Positions 34,037 to 45,198 of a DNA stretch of 64,000 bases are shown here, one piece after another. The first letter of the stretch is position 1; the number at the start of each line of letters is the position of its first letter. Position numbers and translations under genes: made by a program. Under the pieces are notes generated by a model, which was not told the origin of the DNA, ran no database searches, and saw nothing but the letters and a program-made list of their open reading frames with translations. Source of the DNA: Caballeronia hypogeia (GTDB lineage Bacteria > Pseudomonadota > Gammaproteobacteria > Burkholderiales > Burkholderiaceae); contig NZ_FCOA02000005.1 in assembly GCF_001544875.2 (NCBI RefSeq), positions 186,001 to 250,000 on the forward strand. The letters are read 5' to 3'.

Positions 34037-35383
34037 CTAGCGTGGCATCCGTTGCATGCTCGCAATGACTTCGTCGATCTCCCTCTCACCATGCGTGCAA
34101 GCAATAAAAAACCGCAACCGCGCCGACTGCTCCGGCACGGCGGGGTAGAGAATAGGCTGGACGTTGAACCCTTCTTCAAACAGCAAACCCGACCACCGCG
34201 TAGCGCGCAGCGAACTCCCCAGAATCGCCGGAACGACCGCAATCCCCGCGCTGGTCCCTGTATCGATTCCCGCAGCCTTGGCACGCTCGAGAAAATACTT
34301 TCCGCGCGCCTGCAACGTCTCCACTCGTTCCGGCAGTTCAAGCATCCGCTTGAGCGCAGCTAGCGAAGCCGCCGCGACCGGCGGCGGCATCCCGACGCTA
34401 TATAGAAAACCCGGCGCGAGAAATTTCAGATGCTCGATCAGCGCGGTTTCCCCGGCGATATACCCGCCGCACCCGGCCAGCGTTTTGCTGAGCGTTCCCA
34501 TCCAGATATCGACCGCGTCGCCACTCATGCCAAAGTGCTCGCGAATCCCACGCCCGGTCTTGCCCATGACGCCCAGCGAATGCGCCTCATCCACCATCAA
34601 GAACGCCTGATGCCGTCGCTTGATATCCACGAGCCGGGGCAAATCCGGAAAGTCCCCGTCCATGCTGTAGATTCCTTCCACAACAATCAGCACGCGTTCG
34701 AACTGGTGACGTTGTTCGAGAAGCAATGCATCGAGCGCATCCGCATCGTTGTGTGCGAAGGACAGGCGCTTCGCTCCCGCTAGCTGAATGCCCTGCAGAA
34801 CGCTGTTGTGAATCAGCTCATCGTGCACGACCAGATCGCGCGGGCCGAACAGGTAGCCGATCGTCGTCACATTGGCGGCGTGACCGCTGACAAACGTGAT
34901 TGCATCGTCCACGCCATATAGCTCGGCCAGTGCGCTTTCCAGTTCGCGATGAATCGGCCGCTCGCCAGACACCAGCCGGCTCGCCGACACCGACGTTCCA
35001 TAACGGTCGATCGCATCCTTGGCCGCCTGCGTCACGACCGGGTCACCCGACATGCCCAGATAGTTGTAGCTGGCGAAATTGACGTAGCTGCGCCCGCCAA
35101 TGGACGTATCCGCTCCAGCCGTCCCCTCGTGCAGCTTGAAGAACGGACTGCGCACGCCCAGGCGCGCGGCGCCGTCGTTCATGATGCGCAACTGACGATA
35201 GCCCGGATACTGATCGAAGCGCGTGAAGGCCTCCGGAACAGCACCTTTCTTCTGGCCGACCAGCGGCGCACGCTCGTGCGTCTGCCCCGCCTGACGCAGC
35301 TTGCGCTCCAGCGTCTGCTGAATGAGTTTGTTCTTCAACGCCGAGGTCAGACCCGGCAGCCCCGAACCTTTGGATTCGCTCAT
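34037..35383 (-). CDS. wcbT: Alpha-oxoamine synthase (8-amino-7-oxononanoate synthase/serine palmitoyltransferase-like)
   Basis: The 448-residue fold-type I PLP enzyme has YNYLGMSGDP, the DEAHSLGVMGKTGRG motif (Asp265, His268) and the PLP lysine Lys300 in GTLSKTLAGCGGY. Family members condense an acyl thioester with an amino acid, with loss of CO2. B. pseudomallei WcbT and rhizobial RkpG are remembered as capsule-locus homologs. It starts 16 bases after the stop of the polyketide synthase gene. The synthase lacks a thioesterase, so this enzyme may release its product as an amino ketone. The amino-acid substrate is not readable. Confidence 0.86.
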   Translation of the reverse strand: MSESKGSGLPGLTSALKNKLIQQTLERKLRQAGQTHERAPLVGQKKGAVPEAFTRFDQYPGYRQLRIMNDGAARLGVRSPFFKLHEGTAGADTSIGGRSYVNFASYNYLGMSGDPVVTQAAKDAIDRYGTSVSASRLVSGERPIHRELESALAELYGVDDAITFVSGHAANVTTIGYLFGPRDLVVHDELIHNSVLQGIQLAGAKRLSFAHNDADALDALLLEQRHQFERVLIVVEGIYSMDGDFPDLPRLVDIKRRHQAFLMVDEAHSLGVMGKTGRGIREHFGMSGDAVDIWMGTLSKTLAGCGGYIAGETALIEHLKFLAPGFLYSVGMPPPVAAASLAALKRMLELPERVETLQARGKYFLERAKAAGIDTGTSAGIAVVPAILGSSLRATRWSGLLFEEGFNVQPILYPAVPEQSARLRFFIACTHGEREIDEVIASMQRMPR

Positions 35384-35399
35384 GTTGCGCTTATCGAAC

Positions 35400-38300
35400 T
35401 TATTGAATCATGCGTTGAGCGGGACCCTGCTCATCGGCCTTGAGCTCTTCGGCGAATTCCGCGATGGCGTCCTGCGAAATTCCCTGAGCGTGTTGCGCGA
35501 CGACGTGAGCAACCTGCTGGGTGACGGCGTCGGACTCGTCGGTGGCGGAGCCGCGCAGCGTCTGGATCAGACGCGTCGCGAGCCGCGACATGGTCGGGCT
35601 TTCCGAGAGCGCCATGACCGGCAGGCGAATGCCGAAGCGATTCTCCAGCGCGACGACGAGCTCGACGCCCATCAGCGAGTCGAGTCCCATGTCGTAGACC
35701 GAACGATCCGCGTCGATCTTCTCGACCGGCACGCGCAGGATCTCGCTGACTTCGCTCTTGAGCATGTCGACGACCACCGGATGCAACTCTGCGTCATCCA
35801 GCGTCTCGAGCAACTGGGCGAAGCCGCCGGCGTCATCGTCATCTTGTGGTCCGGCCGCGGCCGTGCGCGCCACCCAGTCGAATTTGGGCGAGTCCGCGCT
35901 CGGCAGGAAGCGCGCGAGCGCACGCCAGTCCAGCTCCAGCACACCGAGATCGCCGGCGTCGGCCAGCAACATCGCTTCCAGCACGCGCAACGCCTCTGCG
36001 GCGGGCAGGGCGTTGCCACCCATGCGGCCTTGCAGCGCATCGCGGACCTTCGTGTTGCGCGCGAGAAAACCGGCGTCGGCGATTGCGCCCCAGCGCGGAC
36101 TCGTCGCGGGCAGACCACGCGCGCGCCGCTGACGCGCCAGCGCTTCCAGCCAGCCATTGGCGGCGACGTAATTCGACTGGCCCGGATTGCCGAACAGCGT
36201 CGTGCCGGATGAGTGGAACACGAAGAAGTCGAGCGGCAGATCGCGCGATAGCTCATCCAGATGCAGCGCGCCGAGCACCTTGGGCGCCATCGCGCGTTCT
36301 ATCTGCTGAGCTGTCGCATTTCGGATCAGGCCGTCGTCGATGACCATCGCGGCGTGCACGATGCCGCGAATCGGCGGCATGGTGCCGGCAGCTTCCGCGA
36401 ACAATGCAGCGAGCGCCACGCGATCGGTGACGTCGCACGCGGCCGCGCGCACCGCGACGCCACGTTCACGCAGCGCCTCGATCGCCTGCTGCGCTTCATC
36501 GGTCGCCGGTCCCCTGCGGCCGATCAGAATCAGATGTCGCGCGCCCTTGTCCGCCAGCCATTCGCCGGTGCGCAAGCCGAAGCCCGACAGGCCGCCCGTC
36601 ACGAGATAGCTCGCGTGCCCGGGAAGCTGCAACTGCTTGCGAGTGACGGTTTTGGCATGTGCGCTCACGTCGGCGCGAATGCCGCGACGATACGTGACGA
36701 CGATCTTCCCGATCTGCCGCGCCTGCTGCATATGACGGAACGCATCGACGATGTCGTTGGCGTCGAACGCTCGGTAAGGCAGCGGATGCAGCACGCCTTG
36801 CTCGAACAGCGCCATCATCTCGCCGAACAGCCGGCGCGTGAGCTCGGGACGCTCGGACATCAGCTGATCGGCATCGATGCCGAAGTAACTGATATTGTTC
36901 CGGAACGGACGCAGCCCGATACGCGTGTTCTCGTAGAAGTCGCGCTTGCCGAGTTCGAGGAAGCGGCCGAAGGGCTTGAGCACACGCAGATTGCGGTTAA
37001 TGGCTTCGCCGGCGAGCGAGTTCAGCACGACATCGACGCCCCGTCCATCCGTGTCCGCCAGAATCTGGTCGGCGAAATCGAGCGAGCGCGAATCGTAGAT
37101 ATGCTGCACGCCCATGAGGCGCAGGAAGTCGCGCTTCTCTTCCGAACCGGCGGTGGCGTAGATCTCCGCGCCGATCCATTGCGCGAACTGGATCGCCGCG
37201 ATGCCGACGCCGCCCGCCGCGCCGTGAATCAGCAGCCTCTCGCCCGCCTCGATCTGCGCGAGCTTGCGCAGCGCGTAGTACACGGTGAAGAACGTGCTCG
37301 GAATGGTGGCCGCCGCCTCGAACGACATGCCGCGCGGCACGTGCGAGATCGCATTGGGTTGCGTGACGACGCGATCGCCGAAGCTGGCCGGCCCGAAGCC
37401 GACGACGGCATCGCCCGGCGCGTAGCCGCTCACGTCGCTGCCGACGCGTTCGACCACGCCCGCGAATTCGAGACCCAGGGTCGGGCCCGCGAAGCCATTC
37501 TCGATCGCTTCATCGGAAAGCAGACCGAGCGTGTACATCACGTCGCGGAAATTCAGGCCCGTTGCCTGCACGCGAATGTCGAGTTCATGCGCGCCCAGCT
37601 CGGGCGGCGCATAGCTTTCCCAGCGCAGGTTGCGCAACTGGCCGGGCATATCGAAGCCGAGTCGCAGCGCGGTTGCGCCATTCTGCGCACGGTCTTCGCG
37701 CGGTTGCGGCCGCGGGTTCTTGCGCAGGCGCGGCGCGTGACGCTCGCCGTGATTGCCGAGCGCGATTTCCTGCTCGTCGTCGGGGAGGAGCAGTTCGCGC
37801 ATCAGCGCATCGAAGGGCAAGGGGCCGTTCGACGGCAGGTCGACGAGACGAACGTCGAAGCCGGCCGCCTCGTTGATCAGCGTGCGGCCGTAATGCCACA
37901 GCGATGCATCGTTGAGCGCGTCGTTGCCTGCTCGGGGCGTGGCCGAAATAAACGGAGCCGCGCCTGCCGTGAGAAGCCACAGCGTGGTTTTCACGCCAGT
38001 GCGCTCGCAGGCTTTCACGAGCTCGGCAGCGAGGTGACAGCGCTGCACCTGCTTCTTCAGCAGCGCTTGCGCGTCGAACTGCGGCGCATGCTCACGCGGA
38101 TCACGCGCAAGCCCGGCCAGATGCACGATGCCGCGCAAACCGCCCGGCCGCGCACGCGCGTCGTCGATCAGTGCATCGAGTTCGTCGGGTGTGACATCGG
38201 CGTCGCATACGAGCGGCACGCCGTCGGGGCCGGACAGGCGCGCGGCGAGGTCGAGGCAGAGGTCATCGGTCTGCGCGTTGAGCGAGTCGGCCAGAATCAG

Positions 38301-41300
38301 CCAGCCCGCGCCGTTCGCCGGAAGTGCATCGACTTTCGCGGTCGCTGCGGGGCGCGCGGCCACCAGCAAGTACGGGCCGCTCGCCATCTGCGCCGCAAAC
38401 GCGAGCGGCTCGCCACATTCCATGCGATGTTCGCGCAGCAGGCTCTGCCAGTGGCTCGCGGCCCGCTGGAGGGAATGCCGCGCGCCGTTCGCGTCTTCGC
38501 TCCACCATGCGCTTTGCGCGCCGAGCACGAAGTCCATCCAGACGGTGGGCTGCGTGCCATGCACGAGCAGCGTGGCGCCCGGCTTCATGCTGGCAATCGC
38601 GAAGCGCAGCGCATCGTGCAGCGCTGTCTCGCTGTCGAAATCGCTGTGGAGCAACACGAGATCGGCGCGTTGCGCGGACATCGGCCGATCCGCGCCGATA
38701 GCCTGAACGCGCAGTTCCGCGTGCTTTTCCTGGAGACGCGCGGCGGCATCCAGCGCTTCACCGGCCGGGCTCGCGAAGGTGTAATCCGCGACGGCGATGT
38801 CGAGTCCGTCGCATAGCGCCGACGCGAATGCAGGCCCCGCGCCGCCGATTTCGACGATGCCAACGCGCTGACCGGACGGGCGTCGCTCCAAGGCTTCGGC
38901 GAGTGTCGTGCGCAAGGCGTCCGCCACGCGCCGACGCGCGGCATCGCCGACGACGGTTCGCTGCAGACCTGCGAAATCGGACTCCTGCGGGCACACGTCC
39001 GCCAGCGCCGTCTTGCCCTGAAGCAGGTCGGGCAGATGCGTGCCCACGCGTCCGGCGGCGTGCACGAGCGCGAAGTAGTCCGGGTACTCGCGCACCAGGC
39101 TGTTCCAGATGTCGGTGGTGCTGGCGTCTTCCGCGTGCGGCGGGATCACGCGCCAGCCCGAGCCGTCCTCCGCGGGTTCGGCGCAGCGACTCAGCAGCCA
39201 GTCGAGCAGCGCGGCCGCTTCAGGCACGGCGCTTCGAAGCGCATCGAGCGCGACGCCACTCAGATGACCGTCGTCCGATATTGCGTGGAGCGCCTGCGCC
39301 GCAAAGGCGTCGCACAAGGTTTCCAGCAGCGGGTCCACTTCCTCCGTGTAGCGCGCGAGCAGCGCGTCTTCGCCGATGGACGCGGCAGCCGCTCCGAGCG
39401 CGGTCTGAAGCGCATCGGCCGTCAACGCGGGATTCGGCTCGAAAGCCGTTGCGGGATGCGGACTCGGCGTGGCGGCGTAGTCCAGATAAGACAGTGAATC
39501 GCCATGCGTTTTCGCGAGGCGGACGCTGCGAAAACGCGCGTCTTCGACGGAGGCGATGTGCCGGCCTTCTTCATCGAACAGGGAGAATTCGGCCGTGAGC
39601 GAATGCGGCGCGCGCGCGATCAGACGCGCGCGCACGAGATGCGGCGCGCCCCGGCCCGCGATCCATCGCAGCCGGCCGATCTTCGCCGGCACGAACGCGA
39701 TGCCTTGCCCCAGTGCGTCGTCGTCCTTGAGCATCTGGATGATCAACTGGAACGTGCAGTCGAGCAGCGCAGGGTGCAGCAGGCTCTGCGACAGACTGTC
39801 GGTCAGCGCGTCGGGGGTCTGGAACACGGCCAGCACGCTGCCCGGCGCTTCGATCCAGCCATGCGACACGGCCTGGAACGCCGCGCCATAGGCGAGTTCC
39901 GCAGCCTGCGTCAGCGCGAGATGGCTCGCGCCGGTGAAGTCGGGAAGACGCTCCGGCAGGGCCGGCGCTTGCTTGTTCAGCGGGGCCGCGCTGGCGCTCG
40001 ACAGCACCCGCCCGCTAGCATGCAGCGCCCACGGATCGCGACCGCCGAGCTCCTTCGCGCGCAGCCAGAAGCGCCCATCGTTTTCATCGAGCGACAGGCG
40101 CGTCAGCTTGCTCGGAGACGCGGCGAGCAGCAGCGGCGCGTGAATCTCGAGTTCCTCGACATCGCAGCTTTCGCCTGCTTGCCATTGCTGCGCGGCGGCC
40201 AGTGCGATCTCGGCGAAACCGGAACCGGGGAACACCGTGGCGTTGCCTACGACGTGATCCGCGAGCCAGGGATGAAGCTTGGTGTCGAGATGGTTTTCCC
40301 AGACCGGCTGCGACTGCTGCTGCAGGCGATAGCCCAGCAGCGGATGCACGCGCCGGCGCTCGAGCGAATTCGGCGATTCGGCGGTGACCGGGTGCCAGTA
40401 GCGTTCCCGCTGCCAGGAGTACGCGGGCAACGACACGTGTTGCCCGCTCCGCGGAAAAATCTGCGCCCAGTCGATCGCACCGCCGCCGACGATCACCTGC
40501 GCGACGGCGGCCTGCACGCGATCCGGACCGTCATCACCTCGCCGACCGGTCGCGATGACCTGTCCAGCTTTCTCCGCGTGCTTGAGCGTGCCGTTGAGAT
40601 AGCTGCGCAGCACCGGCGCAGGACCGATCTCCAGCAGCACGTTGTTGCCATCGCCGACGAGCCCGCTCAACGCCTGCTCGAAGCGGACCGGAACACGGAT
40701 GTTGTTCCACCAGTAATCGGCGTTCAGCGCGGTGCCGTCAAGCAGTCCGCCTGTTACCGTCGAATGGAAGGGCACGTCCGCGCGTTGCGGCCGGATGTCG
40801 CCCAGCGCGGCCTTGAGCGCGTGCTCGATCGGGTCCATCGCGGCGCTATGGAATGCGTAGTCGAGGTCGAGCTGCCTGTAGAACACGTCGCGCCCGGCCA
40901 GAGCCTCGCCGACCTTTTCCAGCGCGGAGGGCGCTCCAGCCAGAGTAGCGCCGTTGACGCTGTTGTATCCGGCGACGCACAACACCTCATGCAGATGCAG
41001 TTCGTCGAGCAGCGCCGCAGCGGCGATTCCGTCCATGCCGATGGCCGCCATGCGGCCGCGTCCCTTGGTAAGTCCCTGTTGCTGGCTGCGATGGAAGATG
41101 ACCTTGACCGCATCCCCCAGGCTCAGAGCGCCGCACGCCCACGCCGCCGCCACTTCGCCGACGCTGTGACCGACGACCGCCGCAGGATGCACGCCCTGTT
41201 GAGCCAGCATGCGCGTGATGCCGACCTGCACCGCGAACAGCGCGGGCTGCGCGATTTCCGTGCGCTCGTAGAAGCCCGGCGCGGCGGGACGGCGAAGCAA

Positions 41301-43025
41301 CTCGACGAGCGACCAGCCGGCGAGACTCGCGAACAGCGAATCGATCTCGGCGACCGAATCCGCGAACACGGGATCCCCGAGCAGCCTGCCGCCCATGCCT
41401 GCCCACTGCGAGCCATTGCCCGAATAGACGAACACCGGACCCTGCGCCGCCGCGACGCGTGTGCCCGTATGTACGAGAGGGCCCGGCGCATCGTCTCCGC
41501 CGAGCTGTTCCAGCAGCGTCGCGATGCTGTCGCCGTCCGCGCCGACGACCACGCCGCGATGCTCGTGCCGCTCACGGCGCAGCGCCGCGTGATACGCGAC
41601 GTCGTAGAGTTGCGCCGCGGACTGGCCGCGCACGATACCGGCGAGCCGGCGCGCGTTCGCTTTCAGCGCCGCGTCGCTGCGGCCGCTGACGATCATCGGA
41701 ACGACCGCCGGATTCGCCAGCCGGGTGGCGCGCGCCGTGTCGGCTTCGTCGGGAGTCTGCAGAATCACGTGCGCATTCGCGCCGCCGAAGCCGAACGAAT
41801 TCACGCCGATCGTCAGCGTGCCTGTGGCGCGCATCGGCAGCGGCTTCGTGACGACCTGAATGTTCCAGTCGTCGAAGCGGATGTTGGGATTGAACTCCTT
41901 GATGCCGACGGTCGCCGGCACCACCCGATGCCTGAGGCTGTAAATGGCCTTCACGAGGCCCGCCACGCCGGAGGCCGCCTCCAGGTGGCCGAGATTGCTC
42001 TTGACCGAGCCGATGGGCAACGGGGCGTTCGCGCCGCGGGCCTGCCCGAGCGCCCGTCCGATGGCGCGGGTCTCGATCGGGTCGCCTACCGGCGTGCCGG
42101 TGCCGTGTGCCTCGAGATAGTCGATGTCCGCGGCCGCAATGCCGGCCTGTTCGTACACCTGGCGCATCAGCGCGCTCTGCGAATCGGCGCTGGGCACGGT
42201 GAGTCCCGACTTGCGGCCATCGGTGTTGACGGCGGTGCCCGCCACCACGGCGAGAATGCGGTCGCCGTCGGCTACGGCCTGGTCGTAGTCCTTCAGCAGG
42301 AAAAGGCCGCCGCCTTCGGAGCGCACGTAACCGTCGCCGGAAGCGTCGAACGCGCGGCAACGCCCGTTCGGCGACAACATCGACGCCTTGGAAAAAGTGA
42401 TGAAGCCATACGGATGCAGGTGCAGGCTGACGCCGCCAGCGATAGCCTGACTGATCTCACCCGTGGCAATGGCGCGGCAGGCCTGATGGAACGCCACCAT
42501 CGCCGATGAACACGCCGTGTCGACGGCCATGCTCGGGCCGCGCAAGTCGAATACGTAGGACAGCCGGTTGGCCGCGATGCTTGCGGTGTTGCCCGTGGCC
42601 ATGGAAGCGTCCACGGCCGCGAGATCGTCCGCCATGCGATACGAATAGTCTGCGCTCGCGATGCCGATATACACGCCGCAATCGCTGCCGCGCAGAGAAG
42701 AAGGCTTGATGCCCGCGTGCTCGATGCTTTCCCAGCACAACTCCAGCAACAACCGTTGCTGCGGGTCCATCAACGATGCTTCGCGCGGAGAAATGCCGAA
42801 GAAGTCGGCGTCGAATCCGGAGACGTCGCCGATCGAACCCGCGGCGAAAGTGTAAGCCGTGCCCGGATGTTCCTTGGCGGGATGCAGATAGGCATCCGGA
42901 GACCATCGGCCCGGCTCCACCTCGGTGACTAGGTCCTTGCCCTCGAGCAAGTCGGCCCAGTAATGCTGTGTATCTGTACCCGGAAACCTGAAAGCCAGTC
43001 CGACAACGGCAACGCGCTTTAGCAT
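35400..43025 (-). CDS. wcbR: Type I reducing polyketide/fatty acid synthase KS-AT-DH-(cMT)-ER-KR-ACP
   Basis: The protein has 2541 residues. KS occupies 1-425, with Cys172 (DTACSS), His307 and His347. AT lies at about 530-840 (Ser621 in GHSVGE; YAFH at 723-726, nearer to malonyl- than methylmalonyl-type). DH lies at about 893-1180 (His924, Asp1089). A degenerate methyltransferase-like region spans about 1230-1550 (EIGGAGPAF for EIGAGTGGT). ER is at about 1797-2112 (HGAAGGVG at 1934-1941), KR at about 2139-2320 (GGLSGFG, Ser2273, Tyr2286, Asn2290), and ACP carries Ser2450. No thioesterase is present. All reductive domains look intact, so a saturated chain is expected, probably by iterative use. 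It resembles WcbR and RkpA of capsule loci and heads the leftward operon with wcbT. Confidence 0.92.
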   Translation of the reverse strand: MLKRVAVVGLAFRFPGTDTQHYWADLLEGKDLVTEVEPGRWSPDAYLHPAKEHPGTAYTFAAGSIGDVSGFDADFFGISPREASLMDPQQRLLLELCWESIEHAGIKPSSLRGSDCGVYIGIASADYSYRMADDLAAVDASMATGNTASIAANRLSYVFDLRGPSMAVDTACSSAMVAFHQACRAIATGEISQAIAGGVSLHLHPYGFITFSKASMLSPNGRCRAFDASGDGYVRSEGGGLFLLKDYDQAVADGDRILAVVAGTAVNTDGRKSGLTVPSADSQSALMRQVYEQAGIAAADIDYLEAHGTGTPVGDPIETRAIGRALGQARGANAPLPIGSVKSNLGHLEAASGVAGLVKAIYSLRHRVVPATVGIKEFNPNIRFDDWNIQVVTKPLPMRATGTLTIGVNSFGFGGANAHVILQTPDEADTARATRLANPAVVPMIVSGRSDAALKANARRLAGIVRGQSAAQLYDVAYHAALRRERHEHRGVVVGADGDSIATLLEQLGGDDAPGPLVHTGTRVAAAQGPVFVYSGNGSQWAGMGGRLLGDPVFADSVAEIDSLFASLAGWSLVELLRRPAAPGFYERTEIAQPALFAVQVGITRMLAQQGVHPAAVVGHSVGEVAAAWACGALSLGDAVKVIFHRSQQQGLTKGRGRMAAIGMDGIAAAALLDELHLHEVLCVAGYNSVNGATLAGAPSALEKVGEALAGRDVFYRQLDLDYAFHSAAMDPIEHALKAALGDIRPQRADVPFHSTVTGGLLDGTALNADYWWNNIRVPVRFEQALSGLVGDGNNVLLEIGPAPVLRSYLNGTLKHAEKAGQVIATGRRGDDGPDRVQAAVAQVIVGGGAIDWAQIFPRSGQHVSLPAYSWQRERYWHPVTAESPNSLERRRVHPLLGYRLQQQSQPVWENHLDTKLHPWLADHVVGNATVFPGSGFAEIALAAAQQWQAGESCDVEELEIHAPLLLAASPSKLTRLSLDENDGRFWLRAKELGGRDPWALHASGRVLSSASAAPLNKQAPALPERLPDFTGASHLALTQAAELAYGAAFQAVSHGWIEAPGSVLAVFQTPDALTDSLSQSLLHPALLDCTFQLIIQMLKDDDALGQGIAFVPAKIGRLRWIAGRGAPHLVRARLIARAPHSLTAEFSLFDEEGRHIASVEDARFRSVRLAKTHGDSLSYLDYAATPSPHPATAFEPNPALTADALQTALGAAAASIGEDALLARYTEEVDPLLETLCDAFAAQALHAISDDGHLSGVALDALRSAVPEAAALLDWLLSRCAEPAEDGSGWRVIPPHAEDASTTDIWNSLVREYPDYFALVHAAGRVGTHLPDLLQGKTALADVCPQESDFAGLQRTVVGDAARRRVADALRTTLAEALERRPSGQRVGIVEIGGAGPAFASALCDGLDIAVADYTFASPAGEALDAAARLQEKHAELRVQAIGADRPMSAQRADLVLLHSDFDSETALHDALRFAIASMKPGATLLVHGTQPTVWMDFVLGAQSAWWSEDANGARHSLQRAASHWQSLLREHRMECGEPLAFAAQMASGPYLLVAARPAATAKVDALPANGAGWLILADSLNAQTDDLCLDLAARLSGPDGVPLVCDADVTPDELDALIDDARARPGGLRGIVHLAGLARDPREHAPQFDAQALLKKQVQRCHLAAELVKACERTGVKTTLWLLTAGAAPFISATPRAGNDALNDASLWHYGRTLINEAAGFDVRLVDLPSNGPLPFDALMRELLLPDDEQEIALGNHGERHAPRLRKNPRPQPREDRAQNGATALRLGFDMPGQLRNLRWESYAPPELGAHELDIRVQATGLNFRDVMYTLGLLSDEAIENGFAGPTLGLEFAGVVERVGSDVSGYAPGDAVVGFGPASFGDRVVTQPNAISHVPRGMSFEAAATIPSTFFTVYYALRKLAQIEAGERLLIHGAAGGVGIAAIQFAQWIGAEIYATAGSEEKRDFLRLMGVQHIYDSRSLDFADQILADTDGRGVDVVLNSLAGEAINRNLRVLKPFGRFLELGKRDFYENTRIGLRPFRNNISYFGIDADQLMSERPELTRRLFGEMMALFEQGVLHPLPYRAFDANDIVDAFRHMQQARQIGKIVVTYRRGIRADVSAHAKTVTRKQLQLPGHASYLVTGGLSGFGLRTGEWLADKGARHLILIGRRGPATDEAQQAIEALRERGVAVRAAACDVTDRVALAALFAEAAGTMPPIRGIVHAAMVIDDGLIRNATAQQIERAMAPKVLGALHLDELSRDLPLDFFVFHSSGTTLFGNPGQSNYVAANGWLEALARQRRARGLPATSPRWGAIADAGFLARNTKVRDALQGRMGGNALPAAEALRVLEAMLLADAGDLGVLELDWRALARFLPSADSPKFDWVARTAAAGPQDDDDAGGFAQLLETLDDAELHPVVVDMLKSEVSEILRVPVEKIDADRSVYDMGLDSLMGVELVVALENRFGIRLPVMALSESPTMSRLATRLIQTLRGSATDESDAVTQQVAHVVAQHAQGISQDAIAEFAEELKADEQGPAQRMIQ

Positions 43026-44031
43026 TTCTTCATTCTTCGTTACTGGCTGGCTCGCTGACTCCCCGAAAACGCGCTTTGAAACGCAAAGGGCACGACGGTT
43101 GACTGAGGCTGCAATGACGGTATATGTGTCTGCCAGCCGTCAGACACAAAAGCGAGCGGCGATTCTATCTCGAAAACATTCCTGAAAGTAACGATATGCT
43201 TAATTGTTAGTCATTGTTTTGAGCCGCTGTGGTAAAAACTGCGCTAGTTTTAGCTGCGCGGAGGCTTCGGTGGAGTGCATTTCCCGCGCGCTTCATAAGA
43301 TTTAAAGCTTGTCAAGTTGCGAAGGAATTTTTTCACGAGCTAATGCCCGATGCGGGATCGCGACCGTCAAATTATTCGTTCAGGTTGCTGTGCGGCGCAC
43401 GTGCGAGTGTTATCGGAGGTCTTGATCGGCATTGGTTATTGTTTTAATCAATGCATCACGTTCGCTAACGTTTGCGTGCGTGCGCGTGCGCGACGACGCA
43501 AAGCTATCCGCCGGGTGCTGGAGTCGTTCGATCAGGCGCAGGTGCTGGTCGAGATCGCCGCCTTTAGCATCAACATGGAGATGCGAGGCGCAGTTATCGC
43601 CGGGTGGGCCGATGCGCTGGGCAAAATGCTGCCGAACGTGCTTTTCACTGGACGTATCGAGCGCGAAATCCGGGTTTGTGAATGCCGGAAGGACGACCAG
43701 CGATAGTCCGAACTGCGTGCCGAAGTCAGACGGCGGCAATTGCGCGGCCAATAACCATAAGATCGTGAAGCAAGTCTACGAGGGTGTGAATTTGTTATCC
43801 GTAGTTGCAGCCGTTTTCGCCAAGGCACGGATAATTTCGGCTGAAGATCGGAAACACCGCGATCGGACGTGCCTGCGCGGGCGGATTGAAGTACCACGCG
43901 GCTGTGAAGCGTTATTCGCGGGGCGTTGAAAGCAATCGCCGCGAAGTTCGAGCGGACATTGTGAACGAGGCACGCCGTTTCCAGCGGTGCAAGTGTCGGC
44001 CCCCGCTGCCTGCGGGAGCCTTTACCTCATC
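43026..44031. other. Intergenic kilobase between polyketide synthase and kdsA; possible gene remnant
   Basis: No intact gene is supported. The first 220 bases are the A+T-richer promoter region of the polyketide synthase, with a dyad at 43125-43148. Between about 43410 and 43900 the minus strand reads protein-like segments in two frames (for example SDFGTQFGLSLVVLPAF and RFTAAWYFNPPAQARPI) broken by stops. This may be a decayed gene of unknown family. Confidence 0.45.
43125..43148. promoter_or_regulatory. Operator-like dyad TGTGTCTG-N8-CAGACACA upstream of the polyketide synthase
   Basis: Perfect 8-base arms at 43125-43132 and 43141-43148 flank an 8-base spacer. The centre lies about 110 bases before the polyketide synthase start. 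The half-site and spacing suit a dimeric repressor or activator. The sequence is also capable of an RNA hairpin, but no T-run follows. Confidence 0.45.

Positions 44032-45198
<1,167 letters not shown>

Noticed and set aside
36261-42509. Very long plus-strand open frames opposite the polyketide synthase (851 and 1001 codons)
   Set aside because: They are shadows caused by GC-rich codon use of the real gene on the other strand; their Arg/His/Ala-rich translations have no domains.
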